From NCBI GenBank assembly GCA_013397455.1, contig VYZB01000215.1, forward strand, positions 486,592 through 550,591: a stretch of DNA of 64,000 nt, given 5' to 3'. This document shows, one piece after another, positions 52,147-64,000 of this stretch; positions within the stretch are counted from its first letter, which is position 1, and each line of letters opens with the position of its first letter. The translations under genes and the position numbers were made by a program. Source of the stretch: Crotophaga sulcirostris (taxonomy: Eukaryota; Chordata; Aves; Cuculiformes; Crotophagidae). Under the pieces are notes generated by a model, which saw nothing but the letters and a program-made list of their open reading frames with translations, had not been told where the DNA came from and searched no databases.

Positions 52147-52316
52147 GATCTCCAGAGGTCCCTTCCAACCCCTACCATTCTGTGATTCTCTGATTCTGTA
52201 TATTTTAAAGTGGAGTTAATATTTACAGCAGTGTCATTAAAAGGGAAAAGAGTAGGAGGTTTAAAGAAAACCTGAATGATCCTAGGGTGTTCATAGCTAT
52301 GAAAAACATCACAGAT

Positions 52317-52340
52317 ATCTGTATATTATCTGTATATTAT
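52317..52340. repeat. Tandem duplication 'tctgtatattat' x2
   Basis: Two adjacent copies of a 12 bp unit in intronic AT-rich DNA. Confidence 0.7.
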
Positions 52341-55300
52341 TTTGGCAATAGGTCAGAGGTTTTGGTTTGTGATGTAACAGAGGTCCTTTACAGCATATTT
52401 TGCAAACCTGCCAGATTTTCAGATAAAGTATACTGCATTATCTATATTATGTTTCAATAATCACAAGAATTTCAAGCAATATGCTGTAGATAAAATAATA
52501 TGCATTTCCATCTGCTCCTGATGTACCTTCTAGTATTCCTAGATTATACAGTGGTTAACATGCAAAATTTCATTACTAAATCAAGACTAATAAAGCCAAA
52601 GAAAAGCAAGAAAAATATGTAGAAGCATAAAAGCAGAGTTGTTTTCAGCAATAACTATGCATATAGGACTTTTATTTTTAATGCAAATTTTATTTTATGT
52701 GTCTGTAGGGAACCCGATAGAATATTCTATGAGAAAATATGGTAATGTATTATTTAAATATGCTCCATTTGGTTAGACTCACAAACTCTTTTACATTACA
52801 GTTTAAAAACAAATGTGAATGTTCACCCCTTTAATAATGAAATAAGTTACAAAAATGTAATTGGATATAAACCATAAATGAAAGATTTAAAGACCTGTTT
52901 AAGCTTATAGGAAATGTCACAAGAAAAGTTTATGTTTGGGAAACATATTGTGTGTGAAGAAATATTAGAAGCTGTTAAACGAAATCTTATCTTCACTTCC
53001 ATGCTAATTGTTTTTCTATGCTAACGCATAAAATATGTTGGAAAGACATTCAAATGGGTGAGAGTTAAGAGGCCTAACTCAAATTCCTTTAATTTGATTC
53101 ATAAAATGTAAGTTTTACCACATAAACATTAAGCACCCAGTCTAATTATGGCTCCTTCTACAGTCAGTGGACAGAAGATGACATCCAGATCACAAGTCAC
53201 ATTACCTGTCTTAAGGTGGACAAAACTGCCATTTAGTCACCCTTTCCACTGACTATATGGGGAGTTTGGATGACTATGGGAGACTAATGTTTACACAGAT
53301 AGTTAGATAAAAATAGTTCCTCTGTAGATAAAGATCTGAATCATCAGAGTGATTTTTAAGATATTTTAGATGGAGGAAAGGTCGTTTGTTGGTTTATTTT
53401 TGAGAAAGAATGTAAGACAGCTTTGTATGGACATAGCTAGGAATACAGCATTGGAAAATCTTCAATGGATTGAACAAATATCAGCAAGAACAATATACCT
53501 ATATTCAGTTAATTAATATTGATCTGCATACTGGGGGGGCTTAGGGGGGTAGGGAAGCAGCTCCAAGATGCTACTCCAGATTCAACTCTTTTTGCAATAA
53601 AAAAGAAACAACAGTAATACGAATATGATCATCATTGTTAAATATGCTTACTCTGAAATGATCAAAATAAAGAATTCGTTTTCATTAAGAAAAATTGGAA
53701 ACACAAAAATTACTTCCAAACTTATTATATTTGTTTCTGTATAATCAATTATACTTCTTACAGAAGACTAAACCTGCTTTCTTTCTAAAATGTATGAGAA
53801 AATTCCCTTATAAGTAATTCAGAATGATTACTTACAATGAGGTAAAAAGACTGTGAAAACAAGAAAGCTTAAAAATACGAGACACCTAAGGAGGTACCAA
53901 ATGGAAGCTCTGCAATTAAATTTCTTGTTCTATTTACTTTTTCCTTAGATGCATTTTCCTTTACCTTAACCATTCTCACACTCTGTATTTCTGCCAGCAT
54001 AATTTCTATAACAAGTAATTAGGAAAGGCAGAACCAGAGTTGTACTGACAGAAATTTCTGTATAAACATTCTTCCTGAATGGAAGTAGGGAACATGGAAA
54101 GTGACATTTCCAAAATGCCTGGATTTTTATGTTCTTTTCACATTACGTAAAACAGTTTTATAACTAATTGTGTATTTAAGCAATTTAAATACATCCACAG
54201 TACGGAAATGTGTACATTATTTAATAGTTTTATTTCTTCTGTAGAGGAAGACACACATATACGAAAATGCATGAGGATAATTTCAGAGTTAACAAAGCTG
54301 CCAAAATCTCTTAGTTAGTCAGGTCAGAAGTTTGTTGCCAAGTCAGATATTAATCTACCTAATTAGATTTTAATTTAATTATTTATAATATGGATGTATA
54401 AGCTTTTAAGAAACACTATATAGTAATATATTTTTTTCTAAAAAAAAAAACAGAAAAAATGGAAAAAATAGAAAAAAGCATTCATTCATTTCCACCTTTC
54501 CTTGCCATTCATGAAAAATAATTCCAACTGTGCTTGTATCTTTGGAGATCTTTTTCAAGACATCTTAAACGCTTTTTATAAAATGATGAGCAGTACCCAC
54601 TTGTGGAAAAGACACAGCAATGATAAAAAATAAATACTTTTATATTTGCTGTTCAAAATAAGGTCTCAAAATACCGTTCTTTACATTTGAAAACTAAGAT
54701 CCTATTTAGCATTTTTTAAAAACAAGTTATATAAAACTAACTAAGAATGCATGAATCAGCAGATAAGAGCTTCAATTTGAATAAGCATTGAGAACTTTAC
54801 TTTTTAAGTGAGACACTCAATGCACATGAATTACTTTGGCCTCAGAAATTCAAGCAGGAGAAACCTTTGTAGTTTATCCTGTCTGACTGCTGTCTTGCTT
54901 CCTACAGTCTTTAAAGAATAGGTTAATTTTATGAATTAATCCAAAGTGGATATGTGACATGATTGAGCACAAGAAGCAAAGTGCTACATGAATAAGTGGC
55001 TACATATCAAAAGTGCACATTCATTTATACAAACACAAATCGTTCTCTAGACAGAGCCCTGGGTAGAAATCTGGAAAGGTAGATGTCAGCTCTGCTATTA
55101 TCGTGTAGTACTTCAGGCAATTCATTTCAGGTCCTTGAAGGTTACTTACTTAACAGCATAATTCCTCAAGAGTTTTCTGACATTTTAACTCTTCTTATTT
55201 AAACTTCATGAAAAACATGAACAAAATACGACAAACATTCAAACTTCAGAAAGGGTCAAAAAAAAAAAAATCTATTGAATTCTGTAAGTCCCAAATTAAA

Positions 55301-56298
55301 CATTATTGCACCAGATGAGCTGAGGAAATTCACAGATCCCTGTAATGTTGTATAGGACAGTGGAATATCTAGGAAGTAACAGTAACAAAATAACAAAACA
55401 ATGTTTACATTCATCACCTTAAATAAACAAACAAACAAAAATCATTACAGGAAATCTATATCCATTTTAGCAAACTAAGCAGTTCTAACTCAGATGTTAA
55501 TTTTGGCTGAGCATGATGGGTAAAGCCTGTATTTCCTACATTCTATAGCTATGAAACTAATTTTAAATATAATTTCTCTCAGTACTAGCAGAGTGCCAAC
55601 AGGAGCAGGACGGTCCACAAGCACAAGTTTTCTCTGAGAAGTAGAGTACTTCAGCTTGTTGGTTCCTTGTCATTATGGGAAAACAGTTCCAAGGGCACAA
55701 AGTATTTCATTTAGAAGGGTGAAAAATCTTGGCATCACGCTCTATTGCGCAACCAGGCAATTGAAGTGAATACTGGAAAGCCTCCAGAGGTAAAGGGAAA
55801 TGCCTAAACACTTAGAAAAGTAAATGTCTCAGAAAAAAATAACACATCATTGGAATTAATTTGCTAGAAATGTATACAGCCTCAGAGTTCAACTTCTGTT
55901 TAATGCTACTTAGAAAATGGAAAGGTTTGAGCCAAGTTAGAAACTCTGATAAAGCAGGTATGTTACTGTGCTAATGGAAGATCATATTTATGGAACTTTT
56001 AGAGGAAAAACAAATACTAAGTCACCTTTTTGGGTTGAATTCAGATGTCCACACTTAGAAATTTTCTGACATTTAAGATGTGTTTGCATCCTGCCTGACT
56101 TCTAACTGCCTCTCCAGAAGGGTATGGATTTTCCTCATACCTGCTACCCTTACGTGGGCATCCTGAATACCTGAGCATCTCATGCAGTAATAGACACCTG
56201 AGGATCACCGAAAGAATTGTATCCCTTGTGTCCTGAGGTATTTGATGCATAAGAGTAACTCTGCTTCATATAGAAAACCTCATTATTAAAATGTTAGG

Positions 56299-56485
56299 CA
56301 GGGGTGTCAAACTTGTGGCTCCATTCTCCTACTCCTGCAGCGTAATGTGCATCACACACTGCACACATGACCAGCGCAGGGGCAAGGAGCTCGGTGCTGC
56401 CGCCACGTAGAAACAAGGTGCTGGGCCAGATAAAACAAGGTGGAGGCCGGGATTCAGCCTGCGGGCCATGAGTTTGACAGCCCTG
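56299..56485 (-). mobile_element. Second copy of the hAT MITE, opposite orientation
   Basis: A 187 bp element with ends CAGGGGTGTCAAACTT and 'gagtttgacagccctg' (two mismatches to a perfect inverted repeat). Read in reverse it shares with 51955-52138 the segments 'gtcaaactcat', 'ccaccttgttttatc', 'cagcaccttgtttct' and 'gagctccttgccc', so both belong to one family. The other end diverges more. The flanks 'atgttagg' and 'tgctaagg' are at best a decayed target-site duplication, which suggests an older or more mutated copy. It is non-coding and GC-rich. Confidence 0.88.
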
Positions 56486-57339
56486 TGCTAAGGCATGTAA
56501 ACTACTAATGTATATTTATACATGATACGAATGAATGAACTATGGCTGAATGTATATTCCTGTAACAAAGGTGGTGTAAGATTACATGGACATTGTATTG
56601 TCATAACACCAAACTTTTATATAACTCTGGACAGTTTTTAGATGTTGTATACTACAAAGAAATTTAAATATCTTGATGTTAACTTAATTTTTGATAAGAA
56701 GATGCAAATAAGTTTGCCCTGCGTTTAAATTAAGAATAAGAAAAAAATATGAATATGAAATTTTCGCATTTATATTTCCAGATTAAACTAACTTTGAAAG
56801 TTGCATATTCCCCCAAGCTTTTCTTCTTACTGTATTTTTAAAACATACAATTGCATGGCTTGTTGGCCCAAGCATACTTTTGAAATAAGAAACAAATTAT
56901 TTTCTAAATAATTCCCTGTATTACTCTGCTAAAACAAAACTCAAGGATGAAATACTAGCCCTGTTGAAGTAAACAGACTACATAAAGATTTTAATGTTGA
57001 GATATCACATAACTTAATGTATTAAAATGAAATAGTTTAAATGTCTGCCTCACAAATAGGTTAGCTTTCAGAAATTTATGGCATACCTGTTTGGGTTTCA
57101 TCTCACAAAATTACATTTTTTTTTCCAATAAATGCTGTGACAATATTCTAAATACAACATAATTTAAGTAACCTTTTATTAAACTAGGATGTATATTTTA
57201 AGACAGAAAATAAATGAAAATTTAAACTAAAAAAAGAAACTGCCTTACTGTTTCGAAGAGATTTGAACTACCTATAATCTAGGAAGTAGTAAGAATGTTA
57301 GCATGTGACACCTAACTGTCATTTACTCATCACAAATAA

Positions 57340-57786
57340 CAAGGCAAGGAGACGTGAACTACAAGCCTATGTGAAGAACCCACATTTGAGCAGTTTATGA
57401 AGGATTGTATCCCACGAGAAGCTCCCTGCTCTGGAGCAGGGGAAATATGTGAGGAAGGTGTGGCAGAGAAGAGCTTTTAATGAACTGACAGCAGCCCACA
57501 TTCCCCACTCCCCTGCACCGCTTGGTGGGATAGGACGTAGAAGAGTTGGGCCTGAGAAAATGTTTTTACCTTTATCACCATCCTGCTCCATCTGTAATGG
57601 GCAATAAATTACTCTTCCCCAAACTGAGTATGTTTACCCTATGAGAGTAACTGGTGAGCAATCTCCCTGTCCTTATCTTGACCTACAAGCTTTTTCATCT
57701 TATTATCTCTTCCTGTCATGATGAAGAGGAGCAGTGAAAGAACAGCTTGGTGGGTACTTAGCAGCCAGCCAAGGTCAACCCACGAC
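57340..57786 (-). mobile_element. Avian endogenous-retrovirus-type LTR fragment
   Basis: Read on the minus strand it begins 'tgtcgtgggttgaccttg', then 'gctggctgctaagtaccc', 'gtcaagataaggacaggg', 'taatttattgcccatt', 'gtgggctgctgtcagttc' and 'cccctgctccagagcagg'. It is the same family as 14972-15290 but longer at the 3' side. The 3' limit near 57340 is unclear and no duplication was identified. No gag, pol or env sequence lies beside it. The family name was not assigned. Confidence 0.65.
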
Positions 57787-59769
57787 ACCATATAGGAGAA
57801 TTCTCTTACCATTTAAGTTGAAACATTAAAATTACTTTTAACAAAATTACTTCGTAAGTTATTTACATTTAACTATATTAGACATTAATATTCTCTGAGT
57901 GATCACAGTAAGAAAAAAAAAATTCTCCCAAAATCCATAAGAATAATGTGATGAGAGCAAACACATTTTGAGTCTTGTTCAGCAATGCTGATCATAGTTT
58001 AAATTTCCAAAAATAAAAAGCACAACACAAAACGTAACTGCATATTTAATCCCATTTGCAATAAGCGTCTAACTATCTCAGCTTTAAAATTTCATCTCCC
58101 ACACCTGAATGCATTTTCTCAAGTCCTAATTTTATGCTGAAAATGTCCCTCATATCTCAGTTATAATTAATATATTTGTTTTCATCCTACGCCATTCTGA
58201 GCCACAAAATTTATCTGTGTTAAGAGAAAGTGGTAGATATGATTGACTCTAAGGATTACAGGCTTGATTTTTATATCATCTGCCTTGATTTTACATCTTT
58301 GCATCTGTAAGCACTTGAGTAGAGCTATTTGTGACCTATATTGGAAAAAAAAAGACACCAGAATCAGTGAAGATAATATCTGGTCATTCATCTCAAAACC
58401 ATATGGCAATCTGCTCAAATATGCAGTTAATAGTGCCTTGTAAGAACACATTGGGGCACAAGCTATTATTCGGATCTAATTCAAATTATATATGGGTAAA
58501 CAGAACACTTTCTGTCAGTTCACTTAGGCATCATCTGTACTGAATATACAATGAGGAGATTCTGTAAAAACTCCATTAAAATGTAAAGAGAATAGTAGAA
58601 AAGGGTAGCTGCAGTTTTGCCTCTGCAGTATTATGTGACTTACTTTTAAATCATAGTGTATAATGTATAAATAATTTACTCCAGAAAAACTTTTAAATTT
58701 TACTTAATAGCAAAATGTGCTGTCAATAAAACATAAACAACAAAAAAAGAATGCCTTTTCAATTAAATTTCAAAGACTTTTGACTAGTTTTAAATAAGCT
58801 AGCATGCTTCCAAAGATATGTGCTTAATGACTTTCTTGTTGAAATTCTTATTCATCTAGAAACATAGAGATATTGGCTAGAAACTTACATATAGTGTAAA
58901 ACATTCTTCATTTAATTTGGTCCAGTGACCAAATAAAGTAGATTTTAAGACACAAGAACAGTGCAAATTTGACTGACATGTCAATGAAACATGCAAAAAA
59001 ACACTTAGGTGGAATTGCAGGTCTACTTTTGCCTTTTTAGCTGATTAAATAAATAATGTTTTTATCTTCCTGCAGTTTCTTCTTTTGTTTATGTATTACT
59101 GCACACAAGCCTTAAATGGAAAGTGTAATCACTGAACACTTTAAAAATACATACTACCACATTAGTTCTGGTTTTGAAATTGTAATGAAGATCACAATAA
59201 TGCATTCCCATATTTTATTATCATAATTTCTATGTATTTATACAAATAAGTAAAGATGCACTATATCATAAAACACTGTAGAATATCCCTCAAAGTATAA
59301 ACACAGTATACACTTGTTATATTTAGCATAAACTCTGACATTTGCATGGTATTATTTTATCTCATAGAGCTGCAGAATGAGACTTTGTAAAGCAGTTTAA
59401 AGGTGGGGCACTGATTTTGATAAATCGTGTTTGGGTTTTGTCTTCATTAAAACAGACCAATCTGGAACAAAAAACAACTGCATTGTATTAAAGAGCTTGA
59501 GAAAATATGATAAAACTATGTCCCAGCAATTATAACAAAAGTAGAGCACAAATATACCTGAAGGTTAGAACTATTTTTTAATACTTGACAAAGCATTAAG
59601 TCGTTATAACCGGAAATGAAAATGAAAAATAATTATAAAGATAAATGAAAAAAACCCATATTTTAGAGAGTAATAAATGCCACCCTTTGACATCTTCTGT
59701 GTTTAAAGATATATTGATGGCCTTTTCTACACAAAGACAAGAACTTACACCAATACATATAATATGGGG

Positions 59770-60127
59770 TAAGGTAGAACAGAATAAAGTAGAGTAGAGT
59801 AGGAAAAATTAGGGTAGAACAGAATAGAATGGAACAGAACAGTTCAGTATAAAGGAAACAACAACGATTATCCAGTTCAACTACCTGACCAATTGAGGGC
59901 TGACCAAAACTTAAAGTGTATTTAATACACTTAATGCCCTACTCAGGTATTTTTCAAATGCCTATTAAACAATGACAGGCTTGGGGTGTCGATGATCTCT
60001 CCTCAAAACCTGTTCCACTATTTGACCATCGTGTCGGTAAAGAAAATTTCCTAATATCTAGTCTGATCCTTCACTTGACACAGCTTTGAACCATTCCCAC
60101 ATGTCCCGTCACTGGATACTATAGAGA
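59770..60127 (-). mobile_element. CR1 LINE 3' fragment, left part
   Basis: The left end is a degraded 'agaat/agaac' satellite (59770-59845), the CR1 tail on the minus strand. Then come 'caacgattatccagttca', 'actacctgaccaattgag', 'gacaggcttggggtgtcg', 'gtaaagaaaatttcctaa' and 'tcactggatactatagaga'. The copy continues after the inserted LTR, at 60360-60412. It lies sense to CSMD1. Confidence 0.88.
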
Positions 60128-60359
60128 TGTAGGAGCCCACCAAGAGAACAGAGACCCTAACAGCCCTATCAGCCTTTAATCCCTTAAGACAAGGGATTAA
60201 TTAAAGGAAGAGGATGTACCAGGAGAGGGGTAAAGGGTGGAGGCTCTCCTGGTCTCATCTGTCTCAAACTCCTCCTGGGCACAAATAGCCACTAAAGGAC
60301 ATTCCGTTGATCTGCAACTATAAAAGGGGAACTTTAGTTTCCCTTTAGGGGATGGGACA
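60128..60359 (+). mobile_element. Short solo LTR nested in CR1
   Basis: A 232 bp segment that begins TGTAGGAGCC and ends GATGGGACA (short TGT...ACA inverted ends). It is flanked by the 5 bp duplication AGAGA (60123-60127 and 60360-60364). The CR1 sequence before and after reads as one piece when the insert and one AGAGA are removed. A TATAAAAG box lies at 60319-60326 and a hairpin-forming stretch at about 60172-60207. TG...CA ends plus a 5 bp duplication fit a solo LTR, but the family is unknown and the orientation is a guess from the TATA box. Confidence 0.75.
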
Positions 60360-60412
60360 AGAGAAAAGATCAGCATCTCCTTCACTTCCTCTCCTCAGGG
60401 AAGGATACTCTT
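60360..60412 (-). mobile_element. CR1 LINE 3' fragment, right part after solo LTR
   Basis: 'gaaaagatcagcatctcc' and 'cacttcctctcctcaggg' continue the CR1 interrupted at 60127. The fragment fades out near 60412. Confidence 0.8.
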
Positions 60413-63400
60413 AAATGAAAAAAGGAATAATAAGAGATCTATGATGTGAATTGTCCCATGCTACCGTACACAGAAATTAATATAAGTGCAGTACCTTAAA
60501 GTCGCACTTATCTAGGAGAAAATACTCTAGGCACAATATCCTGTGTACCTTTAAAGTACAATACGAAAGGGGAGAGGCTCAGTGATAATTAGCGTCAGGA
60601 AAATGATATTCGTTTAACATTTTAGCAGGCTTCACAGGTTCTTTTATAATGAAACAATCTTAGTGATTAGGATTTAAAAAATTAGAACTTTAAAATTAAT
60701 TTGCATTTTATATAACTATGTTTTCTTTCCTCATTGAATATGTATTTTAAGTATAAATTAAACAGTAAGGGTTGTTTGCCACACATATATGCTCTTTCTG
60801 CAAAAATATTTTGTGTTCTATGAAACAAAGTAGGAAAAAGCAAACCAAAAGATTCTTGCATCTTCTAAGGTTTTACTCACACACTATCAATTACGAATAT
60901 TTTTTCACTTATATATCTCTGTCACAAAATGTACTAAGAAATTTATTAATATTTGTTACCTGAAATCATAAAACTCTATAAATCAAATTAAGAGCAAAAT
61001 TATTACGTCAGATATACCATAATGTACTTATTAATTCAAACAAATAAGGAAATCAATCACAGCCATGTGAAAAACTCTAAGCCGTGCAATCATCAGCACA
61101 AAACTTGGGTGCTATCTTTGTGTGACATTATGGAAATTTTCAGTGATTAAATTTTTATCTGATCCTCCCCAATTGCTTAAAAAATGTAGACAATTTAAAC
61201 AATCAGGTTGGTTTGAGGCAAAACCAGAAGGAAAATCTGTCTGCTTAAGCTAAATTTTTTGAGATCTGCCAATTTTTCTTTACAAATTTAGTGACGTGAG
61301 GAAAGGAAACTCAATTACAGCATTGGGCTTCCCACCTTCTTCTAATTATGCAACATCTCGCAGTTTTTTTCTGACTGAAATCTGACATGGGAAAGCAACA
61401 AGAAGGATGACCCAGTTTCCTGCTCTGCGCAGGATGCACCATAATCACACATTTTGATGAAAAGTACAGGTCATCTACATCCTGGAAGAGAGTGACACTC
61501 AGGTTCAGTTGAAAGAAAAACATCATTAAAAGTATGACAGTCACTTAAGGCTCAGATGATTAGAGGCCTGTTAAAATGTGTAACTCTAGATGAAAAGGTA
61601 TAAAGCAGGCATGAAACAAACTCTCTGTAGACATGTAATTGGATTTCAGGTGTGAATGTTCAAGCCTTGAAAAACACGTCCCTGCTCATTCCCACTGAGT
61701 TCTAACTATGCTACCTCGGGTGGACTGCCTAAGCGCTCACTTGAGAGATGTACACTCAAACAGTGTATTACCAAATGCAGCATATCGCCAGATAAACATA
61801 ACAGAAAGCAATTTTGGCCTTCAGAATACAATAAATTATTATCACCAAGCACAAAAGCTTTATGTACCTATGTAAATATGAAAAAATACAGTCCATATAC
61901 ACAAACATATAGTCAAATAATGCATGCAGACAGACAAATATGTATAAAAGCTTTAGTGGGTTTTTGGGTTGTTTGTTTTTTACAGTGCAGTTATCATTCA
62001 AAAATATTTTACAGCTAAACATGGACTCCTGGAAGAATAATTTCTGAGAAATAAGTATTTTCTGTCATCCTTTAGCTGAGAAGTACAAAACCTTACAACC
62101 ATGTAATATGTGCTGTGAGAAAGCAGAACGTCATGAAAAGTCATTTATTTCTCTGTGGATGTTTTCTTACACATAAAATAAGTTTAAATACACCTACATA
62201 TCAATAAGTCTTAGTACACCCAACCAGCACTAGAATGCCAAGTCAGTCTCACAGAATTATTTTCCATCACAGCGGACGTTCCACCTCTGGTCCCCTACTA
62301 CTTTGTTACCATGTAACTCTGCAATACAGTACTGCCATTCTTAGTAACGGACCACACCTTTTTTACTGAAATTGGAAGGCGTCAGAATTAGTATTTATCA
62401 GGTTTGTCCTGTCTCAGCTTGTCTTGGCGGGCTTGCACCTTTGTTTTACTTTGTTTCTATGACAGCAAACTTTTTTATTGACCAGGTCCCTATGGGTAGC
62501 TTACTTCTGTTTATCTTTGCATAGTACAACTATCATTTTCAACAGATAGCTGTAACAAGTAGTTGTTCTATTCAAAAGAGATATTTATGTTTTTTATAAA
62601 ATTACACAGGATAAGGGAATGTGGTTTGGTGCAACTGCAGAGGCCTTGAGAGATGGAGAGACATGATGCAGTCTACAGGGGTAGGCAGCATGGGATGGTA
62701 AGAGATGATGTACAGACTTTCCACTAGAGACCTCAGTCACTATAGGCCAAGAAACACAGACTTGGAGCTTGACAAAATTAGCTTTAGGGGTAAAAAAGAA
62801 AGCAAAAAAAACCCCATTATCTAATATACATAAAGCATATTGTATATAGTAAATTTGCATGCAATGTGAGCTGTAGCTGCAGATCAATAAAGAAAAATAC
62901 AGATGTAATAGCATGTTAGCAAACAGATGAAAATGACCCAAAGTGAGTCTTATAGGACCAAGAAGAAATCAGCAACATTATCCATGTACTTATGCCAATG
63001 AAAGACTGCAGAGGTTGATGATTTATGGTGATAACCTCCTCAGCAGCTGAAAACTGCTGATTTTAAGACCCAGAGGAGCAGTGGAATGGTGAGCATAATC
63101 CCAAGAGACAGAAACGAAGAGCAATGTTACAATTTTAATAGTGTTACAGCCGTTGTTATTATTACTATTGAAACTGTATATAAGTACTCAACTGCACTAC
63201 TATTACTTTTTTCTATAATAATTAGACATAGACTAATTTTTTTCTTGAATTAAACTGTTAAGATACCCATTAAGCTAACAATTAATTCTTGAGTTTACTT
63301 ATATATATAGTGTGTGCTTCTTCTTTACCTGCAAACAAGACTTCGATTTCTTTTTGCTGAGTTACAATTTTGCAGTCAGAGGTACTAAAAATAACAGTAG

Positions 63401-64000
63401 ATTCAACCTTAGCAGGTTAATTTATATTGCATTTGTCTGATATATATTGCCCAATCTTTCATTTTGATGGTACCATGATTAATGGTGATGACTATTTGTG
63501 TTTCTATAGCAGAAGGACCTTACAATCTTCTACAAGTATCAATACTTGCAACACCTTGGCAATATTTTTATAGCAAAAAATCTCTGTTGTCTACTTATTC
63601 AAAACAGAGTTACAGAGTTCATTCTTTGATCTCATGTGAGAAGCTGTAAACTAGTCTCAGCCTCCAAAACCTGTGTTACATTTAATCACAAAACTGTTTT
63701 TCTCCTTTCGTGTGTCTTAACAAAGACACATCTAGGGATGCCTTTTGAAAAGCTTAAATAAAATTGGATAAATATGCTTTTGCTCTTTACAGTTTTATAG
63801 ATTAAGTGTACACGAGGCAGTACACAAGCATTTATATCATCAGAATGCAATCCATTGCATGAATGAAAAGAGAATGAAAGTTTTAACCAGAAACATCGTG
63901 GATAGCTATGTCATACCTGAAAACATTTGGAAAGAGAAACTAACTTGCAAAATCTGATTTTTCCATGTAGACACATAATATCTGAAAATATTAATTTCTC

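Larger units (their letters stand above)
49930..52200 (+). mobile_element. CR1 LINE, about 2.1 kb plus a nested 184 bp insertion
   Basis: The longest transposon in the window, 5'-truncated in the endonuclease part ('TVVGVYYRPPDQEEEVNKAF' region). ORF2 remnants follow: 'GDVKVGGSLG', 'RDFRRGNFSLFKDLLGGIPW' and, at 51026-51427, 'IRSSQHGFPKGKSCLIKLIA' and 'DVVYLNFSKTFDIVSHN'. The catalytic FADD-type motif is changed to 'FAGD', and much of the region after it is deleted before the 3' UTR begins near 51650. The 3' end is 'gaggtcccttccaacccc' plus 'attctgtgattct' units. It is inactive (several frameshifts and stops) and lies antisense to CSMD1. Confidence 0.95.

Noticed and set aside
60319..60326. 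TATAAAAG as a promoter of a host gene
   Set aside because: It sits inside a short LTR-like insertion and no gene follows; more likely part of the LTR.
62594..62941. 115-codon minus-strand frame
   Set aside because: No CUB, Sushi or other domain, and no support as an exon; probably chance.
63295..63312. TATA-rich run as a promoter
   Set aside because: Short TA simple repeat in AT-rich intron with no downstream transcript evidence.

Overview
The window is AT-rich vertebrate nuclear DNA, and its repeats point to a bird. Several CR1 LINE fragments end in the avian-type tail (a 'gaggtcccttccaacc' block followed by short 'attctgtga' repeats). There are also avian-type LTR fragments and two short hAT DNA transposons. 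No prokaryotic operons, CRISPR arrays, rRNA or tRNA genes were seen, and almost every long open frame is chance or LINE-derived.

The only gene is a central piece of CSMD1 (CUB and Sushi multiple domains 1) on the minus strand. Eleven exons between 8343 and 48584 add up to 1960 coding bases (653 codons plus one base). All have AG acceptors and GT donors, and their phases join without a break. In transcription order (high to low coordinate) they encode the end of one CUB domain, then Sushi, CUB, Sushi, CUB, Sushi, CUB, Sushi. From remembered family architecture (14 alternating CUB/Sushi pairs followed by tandem Sushi domains) these should be CUB 3 (second part) to Sushi 6. CSMD1 was preferred over CSMD2 and CSMD3 by residue-level resemblance recalled from the family, not by a database search. 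The start codon, signal peptide, later CUB/Sushi pairs, tandem Sushi array and membrane anchor lie outside the window.

Layout: 1-8342 is intron after the last visible exon, with one CR1 tail. 8343-27216 is the exon-dense part (nine exons with 1.1-3.3 kb introns) and holds several CR1 fragments and one LTR fragment. 27217-44532 is a single 17.3 kb intron with little recognisable repeat content apart from an ancient LINE and two short CR1 pieces. 44533-48584 has the two exons that finish a CUB domain. 48585-64000 is intron before the first visible exon and is the most repeat-rich part: a 2.3 kb CR1 with a hAT element inside it, a second hAT copy, an LTR fragment, and a CR1 tail split by a short solo LTR.

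The points most worth a second look are the two nested insertions with readable target-site duplications, the exon-phase pattern of the CUB/Sushi modules, and some perfect inverted repeats in introns. I found no clear evidence of an undescribed gene system; this is mostly ordinary intronic sequence of a large neural gene.
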